Below are positions 1 to 8,298 of a DNA stretch of 64,000 bases, in pieces. The first letter of the stretch is position 1; every line of letters starts with the position of its first letter. A model generated the notes under the pieces. The model searched no databases, was not told the DNA's origin, and saw nothing but the letters and a program-made list of their open reading frames with translations. The DNA is taken from the NCBI RefSeq assembly GCF_000510645.1, contig NZ_KI783301.1, positions 893,873 to 957,872 of the forward strand, read 5' to 3'. The position numbers and the translations under genes were made by a program. The DNA comes from Thermicanus aegyptius DSM 12793 (GTDB lineage: Bacteria; Bacillota; Bacilli; Thermicanales; Thermicanaceae).

Positions 1-197
1 ATGGGATGGGGGCGAGTACCATTGCGATAACCCTGACGATCTTCAGACCGTTCGTAGGGCTCTGCATTCAACTGCTCAGTGGCCTGGGCTTGAAGAACCT
101 GATTCAGCACCTGTTCTAGTAAGACAGCCACCCCCTTATCTCCAGAAAATAGATCTTTCAAAATTTCATCGTTCAAGGTAATATTATATTGTGCCAT
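1..197 (-). CDS. IS256-family transposase, N-terminal part (cut by window edge)
   Basis: Read on the minus strand, the first 65 codons begin MAQYNITLNDEILKDLF and include EQVLNQVLQAQATEQL and ERSEDRQGYRNG. This is the typical N-terminus of IS256/Mutator-family DDE transposases, which move the element by cut or copy-and-paste through a circular intermediate. The start is the ATG at 197-195, preceded by GGGAGGTATGGAG. The catalytic DDE residues lie beyond the window, so whether the gene is intact cannot be judged. The protein family is clear from the sequence; activity is unknown. Confidence 0.88.
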   Translation of the reverse strand, partial: MAQYNITLNDEILKDLFSGDKGVAVLLEQVLNQVLQAQATEQLNAEPYERSEDRQGYRNGTRPHP

Positions 198-303
198 CTC
201 CATACCTCCCTGTAGATTTTGTTCACAAACTCATTCTACCAGAGAAGGGCGGGGGTGGCACCTGTGTATTATGTCACCCAGCTGAACGATTGATTTTACA
301 CCA
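1..303 (-). mobile_element. IS256-type insertion sequence, one end
   Basis: The transposase start lies about 106 bp inside a stretch that, on the minus strand, begins GGTGTAAAATCAATCG near 303. IS256-family termini often carry a TGTAAAATC-like sequence, so 303 is a plausible outer end. The opposite end is outside the window, so neither the inverted repeat nor a target duplication could be checked. Confidence 0.5.
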
Positions 304-631
304 ATTATACGGACTCAACTCCGGCAACCATAATGCTTCTTCTAAATTATGCAGTGTAATAGCAAATAAAAATAAAATAACCAAATTTTCCAATAGAAAA
401 CCTCCTCTATACGATCTGTTTTACTTTACTATTTCTGTGGTACAATCTTAATTCCTTCTACAACAAATCCGAGTATAAAAGATATTTTTCTGAGACAGGC
501 AAAGCCGTTTACGAAATGAACCGCTCCATTTCTAGCGCGAAATTTAAAATGGCTAGGGTTTCAAACTTTATTCAATTTGCGGTTCATGAAGACCAAACAT
601 GATGGGAGGTCAAACCACGATGGTCAATTAT

Positions 632-656
632 ATAGAGGTGAACAACCTCTATTTGT
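632..656 (+). terminator. Hairpin, possible weak terminator
   Basis: ATAGAGGT (632-639) pairs with ACCTCTAT (645-652) around a 5-nt loop and is followed by a mixed T stretch (TTGTCTTT). It lies in the 310-790 region, where no gene is recognisable. Confidence 0.35.
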
Positions 657-731
657 CTTTGTAAAGAAACGATTCGCGATGTGATTTTACTTGAACACAC
701 TGAACAAAATCTTGTGGATTATTGTGGTATT

Positions 732-757
732 GACCCTTGTTCGAGGGTCTTTTTTCA
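732..757 (+). terminator. Intrinsic terminator upstream of the organophosphate operon
   Basis: GACCCT (732-737) pairs with AGGGTC (744-749) and is followed directly by a run of T. It would stop transcription arriving from the left before the ABC operon. The transcript it ends is not identifiable; the 310-730 stretch shows no convincing gene. Confidence 0.7.
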
Positions 758-789
758 TTTCGCAGATTCATCGATTTCTTTATCAATCC

Positions 790-819
790 TTTACACTCCC
801 TTTATATCCGCTTTACAAT
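790..819 (+). promoter_or_regulatory. Probable sigma-A promoter of the organophosphate ABC operon
   Basis: TTTACA (790-795) and TACAAT (814-819) are 18 nt apart, just after the terminator at 732-757 and about 90 nt before the first gene start at 909. Confidence 0.45.
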
Positions 820-908
820 GGGCCGTTATACTATCCTTGAAGTCAACATAAACGCACATGAATTTCATCAAAAACCACAATTTAAACCGAACCAGGAGGG
901 AAATGGGT

Positions 909-2009
909 ATGAAAACGCTGAGGGGATTACTGCTGTTGACGTTCGTTTTCGCATTCATCGTAAGCGGATGTGGAGGGCAGACGTCGGGGAACAACACGAC
1001 GAGGGATGTGAGCAAGAATAACACCCTTACTCTGCAGGAGATTGAAGCGAAGGCGAAGGAGGAAGGTCAGATTGTAAGCGTGGGGATGCCCGATACGTGG
1101 GCCAATTGGAAGGAGACATGGGAAGAGATTACACAGAAGTATGGGTTAAAACATACCGACACCGATATGTCGAGCGCCGAGGAATTGGCGAAGTTTGAAG
1201 CCGAGAAAAACAACCCCACCGCGGACATCGGGGATGTGGGGATCTCCTTCGGACCGCTTGCCGTGGAGAAGGGACTCGTGCAGCCATACAAAACCTCATA
1301 TTGGGATGAGATTCCAAGTTGGGCGAAGGATAGTGAAGGATACTGGATGGTGGGGTACACCGGCTCTATTGCGATCATTACGGATAAAGATCAAGTTCAA
1401 AATCCACCGAAGTCGTGGGACGATATTCTGAAAGGGAATTATAAGGTAGCGGTGGGAGATGTAACGAAAGCGACACAGGCGCAGATGGCCGTTTTGGCGG
1501 CGGCACTTGCTCATGGCGGCGATGAGAAAAATATTGAGCCCGGGCTGCAATTCTTTGCTGAGTTGGCGAAACAGGGACGCCTTTTGAGTACGGAAGTATC
1601 CGTGGCGAACTTCGAAAAAGGGGAGATTCCGGTTGGCTTTCTGTGGGACTTCAATGCGTTGGGCTATCGTGATCAAATCGATCCCAAACGGTTTGAGGTG
1701 AACATCCCCGAGGAAGGAACCGTCATGAGCGGATATGCCTCCGTGATTAATAAATATGCTCCCCATCCCCATGCGGCGATGTTAACGCGTGAATACATCT
1801 TTAGCGATGAAGGACAGATCAATCTGGCCAAGGGGTATGCCCGGCCCATTCGGGACAAGGTGAAACTGCCTGAAGAGGTTGCCAAGAAGCTGATCCCCAG
1901 TGAACAATACAAGAATGCAAAACCGGTCTTAGATTATAAAGCCTGGGAGGAGACGGCCAAAAAACTCCCGCAACTTTGGCAAGAGAAGGTATTGATTTAT
2001 GTCAAATAA
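909..2009 (+). CDS. ABC transporter substrate-binding lipoprotein (family 1, Fe3+/phosphonate-type)
   Basis: This is the extracellular ligand-binding component, 366 aa. The N-terminus has a lipoprotein signal peptide with a VSGC lipobox, so Cys21 would be lipidated after cleavage. The rest is a periplasmic-binding-protein type II fold related to the family 1 proteins that serve Fe3+, thiamine, spermidine and aminoethylphosphonate importers. ATG 909 is preferred because AGGAGGG at 894-900 is 8 nt upstream; an in-frame ATG at 903 and an upstream extension to 858 fit less well. It is the first gene of a seven-gene operon that also encodes a phosphodiesterase and a PHP phosphatase, so the ligand is likely a phosphorus compound. 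That last point is inference; the ligand cannot be read from sequence. Confidence 0.88.
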   Translation: MKTLRGLLLLTFVFAFIVSGCGGQTSGNNTTRDVSKNNTLTLQEIEAKAKEEGQIVSVGMPDTWANWKETWEEITQKYGLKHTDTDMSSAEELAKFEAEKNNPTADIGDVGISFGPLAVEKGLVQPYKTSYWDEIPSWAKDSEGYWMVGYTGSIAIITDKDQVQNPPKSWDDILKGNYKVAVGDVTKATQAQMAVLAAALAHGGDEKNIEPGLQFFAELAKQGRLLSTEVSVANFEKGEIPVGFLWDFNALGYRDQIDPKRFEVNIPEEGTVMSGYASVINKYAPHPHAAMLTREYIFSDEGQINLAKGYARPIRDKVKLPEEVAKKLIPSEQYKNAKPVLDYKAWEETAKKLPQLWQEKVLIYVK

Positions 2010-2838
2010 TCGCCTGATCATGCTGGTGATTGACGGGTTACGTGAGGATGCCTGCTTGGCCCATATGGGGTATTTGGCTCACCTGGTGGAACAGGGGATC
2101 GCCTCCCGCTATCGGGTGAGATCGGAGCTGCCCAGCCTTTCTCGGCCGCTTTACGAAGTGCTCTTTACCGGTACACCGGTCAGCGTGAATGGAATTACTT
2201 CAAACCAAACGGTTCGCCTCTCCAACATGGCCAGTCTCTTTCATCTGGCACGGGAGAATGGACGGGTGACGGCGGCTGCGGCTTATTATTGGGTGAGTGA
2301 GTTATATAATGGAGCTCCGTTTGATTATATACAGGATCGGGAACAAGAGGATGTGGAAAAACCGATTCAATTTGGCCGTTTTTACTTCGATGATCGATAT
2401 CCGGATTCCCATTTGCTGATCGACGCGGAGCACATACGGCAAAAGCATCATCCTGATTTTCTCTTGATCCACCCGATGGGCGTAGACGATACAGGGCACC
2501 GATATGGAGGTAATTCCAAAGAGTATCATGCGAAAGTGAGCGAAATGGACGTGATTCTGTCCCAATTTATCCCAAAATGGATGGAACTGGGGTATCAGAT
2601 CTTAGTTACATCGGATCACGGGATGAATGATGAAGGGATGCATGGAGGCACGGGGGAAACGGAGCGTATGGTGCCTTTGTTGATCATCAGTCCGAAGGTG
2701 GCCCCGGGTGTCTACACGAAGAGGATCTCCCAGCTGCAGATTGCTCCCCTCGTCTGCCGTCTGCTGGAAATTCCCCCATCGCCGGCGATGAAATACGGAG
2801 AGATTTCGGAATTTCCGGGTCTGGACGCTCTAAAATGA
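1999..2838 (+). CDS. Alkaline phosphatase superfamily phosphodiesterase (NPP-like)
   Basis: A 279-aa cytoplasmic protein without signal peptide. The metal ligands of nucleotide pyrophosphatase/phosphodiesterases are all visible: Asp12 in VIDG, candidate nucleophile Ser48 in PSLSRP, Asp163 and His167 in DDTGH, Asp206-His207 in SDHGM, and His215 in MHGG. The nucleophile is Ser where many NPPs have Thr. It overlaps the binding-protein gene by 11 bp, so the two are translated together. Being cytoplasmic and inside a transporter operon, it probably cleaves the imported compound, for example a phosphodiester; phosphonoacetate hydrolases share this fold and are an alternative. The family is sure, the substrate is not. 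Confidence 0.85.
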   Translation: MSNNRLIMLVIDGLREDACLAHMGYLAHLVEQGIASRYRVRSELPSLSRPLYEVLFTGTPVSVNGITSNQTVRLSNMASLFHLARENGRVTAAAAYYWVSELYNGAPFDYIQDREQEDVEKPIQFGRFYFDDRYPDSHLLIDAEHIRQKHHPDFLLIHPMGVDDTGHRYGGNSKEYHAKVSEMDVILSQFIPKWMELGYQILVTSDHGMNDEGMHGGTGETERMVPLLIISPKVAPGVYTKRISQLQIAPLVCRLLEIPPSPAMKYGEISEFPGLDALK

Positions 2839-2852
2839 GAGTTCTTCTCTAT

Positions 2853-2886
2853 GTTGTCCTCTCGGTGTTGAGGGGACAACCCTTTT
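2853..2886 (+). other. Intra-operon hairpin
   Basis: GTTGTCC (2853-2859) pairs with GGACAAC (2874-2880), extended by CTC/GAG, and is followed by CCTTTTA. It sits between the phosphodiesterase and permease genes and could partly terminate transcription or protect the upstream mRNA, which would give more binding protein than permease. Confidence 0.55.
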
Positions 2887-2911
2887 ACCAGATATAAGGG
2901 GAGTGTGTTTG

Positions 2912-3763
2912 ATGCTTAGAAAAAAGAAAGATTGGCGGCTTTCTCTCCTTTTACTCCCTTTCCTTCTGCTCGTCACCGGGTTTCTTCTTCTCCCCCTTAT
3001 GCGGATGATCTGGGATAGCTTCCAGATGGATGGAGGCGGAGGATTTACCTTTGAGCAATATGGGATTTCCTTAACCAATCCCTTTTATACCGTTGCCATT
3101 CGCAATAGTCTCCTCATCTCCCTCCTTTCCGGTCTGATCGGGCTCGTGGTAGGGTGGGTGGCCGCCTATTCGCTCACGCGTATACCGGGTCGTATGCGCG
3201 ATGCTTTTCTGATGTTTTCCAATATGACCTCCAATTTTGCCGGCGTTCCCTTAGCCTTTGCCTATATGATTTTATTGGGGAACAACGGTCTGTTCACCTT
3301 ACTCATGAAGGAGTGGGGCCTTCCGATCTTCGGTTCCTTTGATCTCTATTCATGGGGAGGATTGGTGTTGGTTTATGTCTATTTTCAGGTTCCGTTGGCG
3401 ATTCTCTTGCTCTATCCTTCCATATATGGAATTCGGGAGGAGTGGAAGGAAGCCTCTTCCCTTTTAGGGGCTTCCAAAGTGCAATTCTGGATCCGAATCG
3501 GTTTTCCCATTCTGCTTCCGGGAATCGTGGGGACCTTCAGCATTTTGTTCGCCAATGCCATGGGCGCCTATGCGACCGCCTATGCACTGGTGGGCGGCAA
3601 TTACAACCTGCTCGCCATTCGCATCGGGGCGCTTGTCTCGGGAGATATCTTCGCACGTCCGGAATTGGCCAGTGCCTTAGCCGTCTTGCTTGGGGCGATG
3701 ATGCTCCTTGCCATGTGGATTAATGAGCGGATGATGCGGTTCGTAAGGAGAGATCTGCAATGA
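2912..3763 (+). CDS. ABC transporter permease 1 (BPD_transp_1 family)
   Basis: A 283-aa integral membrane protein with about six hydrophobic segments. It has the EAA-type cytoplasmic loop of binding-protein-dependent permeases (EASSLLGASKVQFWIRIGFP), which contacts the ATPase. It forms a heterodimeric channel with the next gene, whose start overlaps its stop by 4 bp. ATG 2912 was chosen over the in-frame GTG 2903 because the AGGGGAG Shine-Dalgarno ends at 2902. The closest general families are Fe3+, spermidine/putrescine and aminoethylphosphonate permeases. Confidence 0.9.
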   Translation: MLRKKKDWRLSLLLLPFLLLVTGFLLLPLMRMIWDSFQMDGGGGFTFEQYGISLTNPFYTVAIRNSLLISLLSGLIGLVVGWVAAYSLTRIPGRMRDAFLMFSNMTSNFAGVPLAFAYMILLGNNGLFTLLMKEWGLPIFGSFDLYSWGGLVLVYVYFQVPLAILLLYPSIYGIREEWKEASSLLGASKVQFWIRIGFPILLPGIVGTFSILFANAMGAYATAYALVGGNYNLLAIRIGALVSGDIFARPELASALAVLLGAMMLLAMWINERMMRFVRRDLQ

Positions 3764-4563
3764 AGAAGTTCCATGTTCTGATCGTCTTCCTTCTCTTCCT
3801 CTACCTGGTCATCCCTCTTCTCGCGACGTTACTCTATTCCCTCGCCACCGATTGGCACAATACCATCCTGCCGGCAGGATATACATGGGATTGGTATCGG
3901 GAGCTTTTTACCGATCCACGTTTTACGGAGGCATTGGTACGCACGTTGATCGTAACATCGATCTCCCTCCTCTTGGCACTGAGCGTGATGTTGCCCACGA
4001 TTTTTATTGTGGTGGTCTATCTTCCGCACTATGAGCCGCTTTTAAAGGGGATCGTGATGATGCCGTACGCGATTCCGGGGGTGGTGATGGCGGTGGGATT
4101 GCTGCGGTTCTATTCTTCCGGACCCCTTGTCTTGAACGGAACGATCTGGGTGCTGGTCGGGGCCTATTTCGTCCTTTTGCTGCCCTATCTTTATCAGGGG
4201 ATCCGCAACAGCCTTGCGACCATCGAGGTAACCACCTTGATGGAGGCGGCGGAGATTTTAGGCGCAGGGCGCTTTCAGACTTTTCGCGCCGTAATTTTTC
4301 CCAATCTGATCCCAGGCGTACTCGTCTCCACCCTGCTTTCGATTTCCATTCTCTTTGGGGAATTTGTCCTGGCCAATCTCCTGGTAGGGGGCCATTACGA
4401 GACGATTCAAATCTATTTGCTGCGGCGAATGGGGGAGAGCGGTCATCTGGCCAGTGCCATCGTCATCACCTATTTCCTTTTACTGTTGCTCCTCTCTTGG
4501 GGGATGGTGAAATTCGGGATGGGCAATTTTGCACAACATGCTTTGGAAGGAGAGAAGCGATGA
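3760..4563 (+). CDS. ABC transporter permease 2 (BPD_transp_1 family)
   Basis: A 267-aa membrane protein with about six transmembrane segments and the EAA loop around EAAEILGAGRFQTFRAVIFP. It is the partner of permease 1. Its ATG overlaps the stop of permease 1 (ATGA) and its own stop overlaps the ATPase start, which indicates tight translational coupling and a fixed subunit ratio. Confidence 0.9.
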   Translation: MKKFHVLIVFLLFLYLVIPLLATLLYSLATDWHNTILPAGYTWDWYRELFTDPRFTEALVRTLIVTSISLLLALSVMLPTIFIVVVYLPHYEPLLKGIVMMPYAIPGVVMAVGLLRFYSSGPLVLNGTIWVLVGAYFVLLLPYLYQGIRNSLATIEVTTLMEAAEILGAGRFQTFRAVIFPNLIPGVLVSTLLSISILFGEFVLANLLVGGHYETIQIYLLRRMGESGHLASAIVITYFLLLLLLSWGMVKFGMGNFAQHALEGEKR

Positions 4564-5576
4564 TGAATGCGTTAAAGATAGACGGGGTGCGGAAGCATTA
4601 CGGGAACACCCCGGTCCTGGAGGATGTCTCTTTCGAAGTAGGGCATGGGGAGCTGGTCTCCTTATTGGGACCGAGCGGATGCGGGAAAAGTACCTTGCTG
4701 CGGGCGATCGCCGGTTTAATCCCATTGGATCAGGGGGAGATTTGGATTGGGGAGAGGGAAGTGAGCCGGCTTGCTCCCAAAGACCGGGAGGTGGGAATGG
4801 TTTTTCAATCCTATGCCCTCTTTCCCAATTTAACGGTGTTTGAAAATATTGCCTTTGGGTTGAGGGTAAAGCGGATCAAGGAGGCGGAGATCAAAAAAAG
4901 GGTCGCCGACTTAATCTCCCTTGTGCATCTGGAAGGGAAGGAAGGATTTTATCCCCGCCAGCTTTCCGGGGGACAACAGCAGCGGGTGGCTTTGGCCCGG
5001 TCCTTGGCCGTCCAGCCCAAAGTTCTCTTGCTGGATGAACCCTTCAGCGCATTGGATGCAAAGATTCGCAAGAATTTACAGGAGGAATTGCGCGCATTGC
5101 AACAGGCACTTCACATCACGACGATTCTGGTCACCCACGATCAAGAGGAGGCGTTAAGCATCTCCGACCGGCTCTTCGTGATGGAGCAGGGCAGAATTCT
5201 GCAGGCGGGGACTCCGGAAGAGATCTACGCCGCTCCCGCCCATCCTTTTGTGGCCCACTTCATCGGACAGTATAATATTCTTAGCCGTCTTGAAGCCATG
5301 CGGCTCATGGGCAGAGAAGTGGAAGGAACCCGATTTGTGATCCGCCCCGAGGTGATTCGCATTCAGGCTGAGGGAAAGGAGACGGATGGGAGCGGTCGTT
5401 TGATTGCTGGAATCGTGCGGCGAAGCACCATGATGGGGAATATTTTGCGCTATTCCATCGAGGCCGAAGGGGTTCTCCTCCTGGTTGACCAACTCCATCG
5501 CCGGGCCAATGCGTTCAAGGTCGGAAGCCAAGTTTTTCTTTCCATCCCACAGGAAGAGTTTATCGTATTGCAATGA
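4560..5576 (+). CDS. ABC transporter ATP-binding protein (PotA/FbpC type)
   Basis: A 338-aa ATPase that powers import through the two permeases. Walker A is GPSGCGKST, the Q-loop is VFQSYALFPN, the signature is LSGGQQQR, Walker B is VLLLDEPFSALD and the switch histidine is in VTHDQEEA. The roughly 110-residue C-terminal part resembles the TOBE regulatory domain of spermidine, Fe3+ and aminoethylphosphonate importers. ATG 4560 overlaps the permease stop and has AAGGAG in front; ATG 4563 is equally possible. A longer frame starting at 4497 would run through the permease gene and was rejected. Confidence 0.9.
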   Translation: MMNALKIDGVRKHYGNTPVLEDVSFEVGHGELVSLLGPSGCGKSTLLRAIAGLIPLDQGEIWIGEREVSRLAPKDREVGMVFQSYALFPNLTVFENIAFGLRVKRIKEAEIKKRVADLISLVHLEGKEGFYPRQLSGGQQQRVALARSLAVQPKVLLLDEPFSALDAKIRKNLQEELRALQQALHITTILVTHDQEEALSISDRLFVMEQGRILQAGTPEEIYAAPAHPFVAHFIGQYNILSRLEAMRLMGREVEGTRFVIRPEVIRIQAEGKETDGSGRLIAGIVRRSTMMGNILRYSIEAEGVLLLVDQLHRRANAFKVGSQVFLSIPQEEFIVLQ

Positions 5577-5585
5577 GGTGAGTGT

Positions 5586-6389
5586 GTGTCTATCGAAGCG
5601 ATTGAACGTAGAGAAGAGATCCTTCGCATCTTGCAGGAAAAAGGAAAGGTGCGGGGAATTGAACTGAGCATACGTTTTGCCGTCTCCCCGGAAACGATCC
5701 GCCGCGATTTAGAGATGATGGAACAGGAAGGAATTGTGAAGCGGGTCTACGGAGGGGCGGTCTTGATCGGTAAGACGAAGGAAGAAGCCCCCTATCTGGA
5801 AAGGCAACGTCAATTCCAGGCCGAGAAGCGCGCCATCGGGAAATTCGCCGCCCAAATGATCGGCGATGGGGAGTCGATCCTCATCGACGTGGGCACGACG
5901 ACGTTAGAATTGGCGAAAGCGATTCGGGGGGGAGAAGGGGTCACCGTCCTCACCAATTCCTTGTCGGTCGTCAACACTTTAGATCTCTCCCTGCAGCGGG
6001 GGCAATTTCAAGGGGAAGTGATGGTGTTGGGAGGAACTCTGAACCCCGCCCAACAATCGATCCGAGGCTCCCTCACGGAACGGATGATTGAAAACTTTTA
6101 CGTCGATAAGGCGTTTATTTCGGTGGGGGGGATTACGCTTCACGAGGGATTGAGCGATTATGATCTGCAGGAATCTTTGGTGACGAAGGCGATGATGAAA
6201 GCGGCGAAGCAGGTCATCGTGTTGGCAGACCATTCGAAGTTAGGGATCAAAAGTTTTTATCGACTGGGGAGGTTGGAAGAAGCCGACATCATTCTCTGCG
6301 ATCAAGAACCTCCGGAGAGTTGGCGGAAGCAGATTAAGCAACTGGGGATAGAATGGATCAAGGTAGAGGTGGAGGATGAGCAGAGGTGA
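5586..6389 (+). CDS. DeoR/GlpR-family transcriptional repressor
   Basis: A 267-aa regulator. Residues 5-60 form a winged helix-turn-helix (RREEILRILQ, then VSPETIRRDLEMME). The C-terminal sensor domain has the family motifs DVGTTTLELAK and LADHSKLG, used to sense phosphorylated sugars or polyols. It starts at GTG 5586 behind TGAGGTG, 9 bp after the ATPase stop. Lying inside the operon, it most likely represses this operon and responds to a phosphorylated breakdown product. That fits the phosphodiesterase and phosphatase neighbours but is inference. Confidence 0.87.
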   Translation: MSIEAIERREEILRILQEKGKVRGIELSIRFAVSPETIRRDLEMMEQEGIVKRVYGGAVLIGKTKEEAPYLERQRQFQAEKRAIGKFAAQMIGDGESILIDVGTTTLELAKAIRGGEGVTVLTNSLSVVNTLDLSLQRGQFQGEVMVLGGTLNPAQQSIRGSLTERMIENFYVDKAFISVGGITLHEGLSDYDLQESLVTKAMMKAAKQVIVLADHSKLGIKSFYRLGRLEEADIILCDQEPPESWRKQIKQLGIEWIKVEVEDEQR

Positions 6390-7408
6390 AGGTAGATTAT
6401 CATGTGCATCTGGAGGAGGGCCCCTATTCTCTTACGTGGTGGCGGCGCACGGCCAAGGCTCTCCATTTTTTCCCCATAGAGGCGGGAGGGATGGGCCGAA
6501 CGGAGAGAATTCCCCGGGATCCAATGTGGATTCGGAGGATCCATGAAGCGATGGGGAGCCGAATCCTGGAGGGTGCCTATTCTCCGCGTTGGATGGACCT
6601 TTATCTTTACCGCGCCAAAGAATTGGAACTGAAGGAGGTGGGAATTGTCGACCATCTCTATCGTTTCCGCGAGATGCGCGGATATTTCGAACGATATATT
6701 GATTTGAGCGGGAGCCGATTGGGCCGGATGCAGCGCGATTGGTTGGACGCGGTCTGCGTAGAATCTCTCGACCGCTTTGTGGCGCGTATCGAAGAAGAGC
6801 GGGAGAGATGGAAGAAGGCCGGCATATCGTTGAAACTGGGGTTAGAAGCCGATTATTTCCCCGGCGGTGAAGAGGAATTATCCTGTGTTTTATCGAAATA
6901 CCCTTGGGATTATGTGATTGGTTCGATTCATTTCCTGGATGGTTGGGGATTTGATAATCCCGAGACGAAACATTTTTTTCAGGATATGGATCTGGAACGG
7001 TTGTATGACCGTTTTTTCTCGATGGTGATGCAGGCGATCCGCAGCGGGCTTTTTGACATCATCGGTCACCTTGATAATATAAAGGTGTTTGGTTACAGGC
7101 CTGATGAGCAATTTCTCTCCCCCTACTATCGGCAGATCGCCGACCTTTTGGCGGAGAGAGATGGGGCGACGGAGATCAACACCGGTCTTTCTTACCGCTA
7201 TCCGGTAAAGGAGGCCTGTCCTGCGCCACATTTTCTCCAAATTCTAGCAGAAAAGGGGGTCGCCATCACCACCTCTTCGGATGCCCATTTTCCCGATGAT
7301 CTGGGAACCGGTTTAACGGAAGCGCGGATCGAGCTTCGAAACGTAGGATTTCATTCCATCATTGGGTTTGAAAAAAGGAAGAGAATCGTCTATCCGTTCG
7401 AGGAATGA
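6386..7408 (+). CDS. PHP-domain phosphoesterase (histidinol-phosphatase-like)
   Basis: A 340-aa metal-dependent phosphoesterase of the PHP superfamily. It shows the ordered metal ligands: YHVHLEE at the N-terminus, GIVDHLY, EADYFPG, GSIHFLDGW, GHLDNIK and SSDAHFPDD. PHP enzymes hydrolyse phosphate monoesters with a trinuclear metal site. It starts at GTG 6386, overlapping the DeoR stop by 4 bp, with GGAGG at 6371-6375. It is the last gene of the operon, so it probably removes phosphate from the product of the upstream phosphodiesterase. Histidine biosynthesis is unlikely because no his genes are near except the trp-linked hisC. Confidence 0.82.
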   Translation: MKVDYHVHLEEGPYSLTWWRRTAKALHFFPIEAGGMGRTERIPRDPMWIRRIHEAMGSRILEGAYSPRWMDLYLYRAKELELKEVGIVDHLYRFREMRGYFERYIDLSGSRLGRMQRDWLDAVCVESLDRFVARIEEERERWKKAGISLKLGLEADYFPGGEEELSCVLSKYPWDYVIGSIHFLDGWGFDNPETKHFFQDMDLERLYDRFFSMVMQAIRSGLFDIIGHLDNIKVFGYRPDEQFLSPYYRQIADLLAERDGATEINTGLSYRYPVKEACPAPHFLQILAEKGVAITTSSDAHFPDDLGTGLTEARIELRNVGFHSIIGFEKRKRIVYPFEE

Positions 7409-7459
7409 AGAAACCAGGATGGGCTGCCGCACTGGCGGAACCATATTTTTTTAAGCTTT

Positions 7460-7488
7460 TTGAAGGATACTATCAATAACATGATAAA
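7460..7488 (+). promoter_or_regulatory. Possible promoter of the SDR gene
   Basis: TTGAAG (7460-7465) and GATAAA (7483-7488) are 17 nt apart in an A/T-rich gap after the PHP gene, about 52 nt before the SDR start. Confidence 0.35.
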
Positions 7489-7539
7489 ATGAAAAAGAAA
7501 TGTTTTTAAACGTACTACTTGAAAAAGGAGGCTTTACGA

Positions 7540-8298
7540 ATGAAGTTAAAAGGGAAAGTTTCGGTGGTAACGGGTGCGGGGTCGGGGATTGGAAGAGCGA
7601 TTGCGACGCTTTTCGCCGAGGAAGGAGCGAAGGTCGTCCTTGTTGACGTAAATCAAGCTACATTGGAAGAAGTGACCAAGTCCATTACGTCAAACGGTGG
7701 AGAAGCGACGGGTGTATTCGGGAATGTGATGAAGGAAGAAGATGTGCAAAAGATGATCGATACGGCGGTAAATGTTTATGGGTCATTGGATATTCTCGTA
7801 AATAACGCCGGAGTTCTGGATGGAATGGTTCCTGCGGCGGAAGTAACGGACGAATTGTGGGAAAGGGTGCTCGGGGTAAATGTTACGGGGCCTATGCGGG
7901 CCATACGCAAATCTTTGCCGATCATGATGAAACAAGGGAAGGGGGTTATTATAAATGTGGCTTCCATCGGAGGACTTTTCGGGTCAAGGGCGGGAGCTGC
8001 GTATACGGCATCCAAACATGCGTTGATCGGGCTCACCAAAAATGTGGGTTTTCAATATGCCCATTCCGGGATTCGGTGTAATGCGATTGCCCCCGGCGGG
8101 GTAGAGACCAACATTGCTCCGGAAGGTACGTATATGAACCCCTTTGGAACCGAAAGGGCGATGGCTGGAATCAATATAAATCCGCGAATGGGAAAACCGA
8201 TCGAAATCGCCAACATCGCCCTTTTCCTTGCTTCCGATGATTCCAGTTTCATCAATGGGGCCGTGATAACGGCCGATGCAGGTTGGACCGCTTATTAA
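7540..8298 (+). CDS. Short-chain dehydrogenase/reductase (SDR)
   Basis: A 252-aa classical SDR that oxidises an alcohol or reduces a ketone with NAD(P). The nucleotide-binding motif TGAGSGIG is at residues 12-19, NNAG follows near residue 88, and the catalytic Tyr and Lys are in YTASK. The acidic residue after the second strand (VDVN) favours NAD(H). Start ATG 7540 has AAAGGAGG 8 nt upstream; an in-frame ATG further up has none. It looks monocistronic and converges with the next gene, overlapping its end by 3-4 bp. The substrate cannot be inferred; general annotation would be glucose-dehydrogenase-like or FabG-like. Confidence 0.87.
   Translation: MKLKGKVSVVTGAGSGIGRAIATLFAEEGAKVVLVDVNQATLEEVTKSITSNGGEATGVFGNVMKEEDVQKMIDTAVNVYGSLDILVNNAGVLDGMVPAAEVTDELWERVLGVNVTGPMRAIRKSLPIMMKQGKGVIINVASIGGLFGSRAGAAYTASKHALIGLTKNVGFQYAHSGIRCNAIAPGGVETNIAPEGTYMNPFGTERAMAGININPRMGKPIEIANIALFLASDDSSFINGAVITADAGWTAY

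Noticed and set aside
470-730. Possible riboswitch-like segment (GGCAAAGCC near 500)
   Set aside because: It lacks the rest of the c-di-GMP or other known aptamer cores, and no regulated gene follows before the terminator at 732.
858-908. Upstream start for the binding lipoprotein
   Set aside because: Would put polar residues before the signal peptide and has no ribosome site; ATG 909 has a good one.
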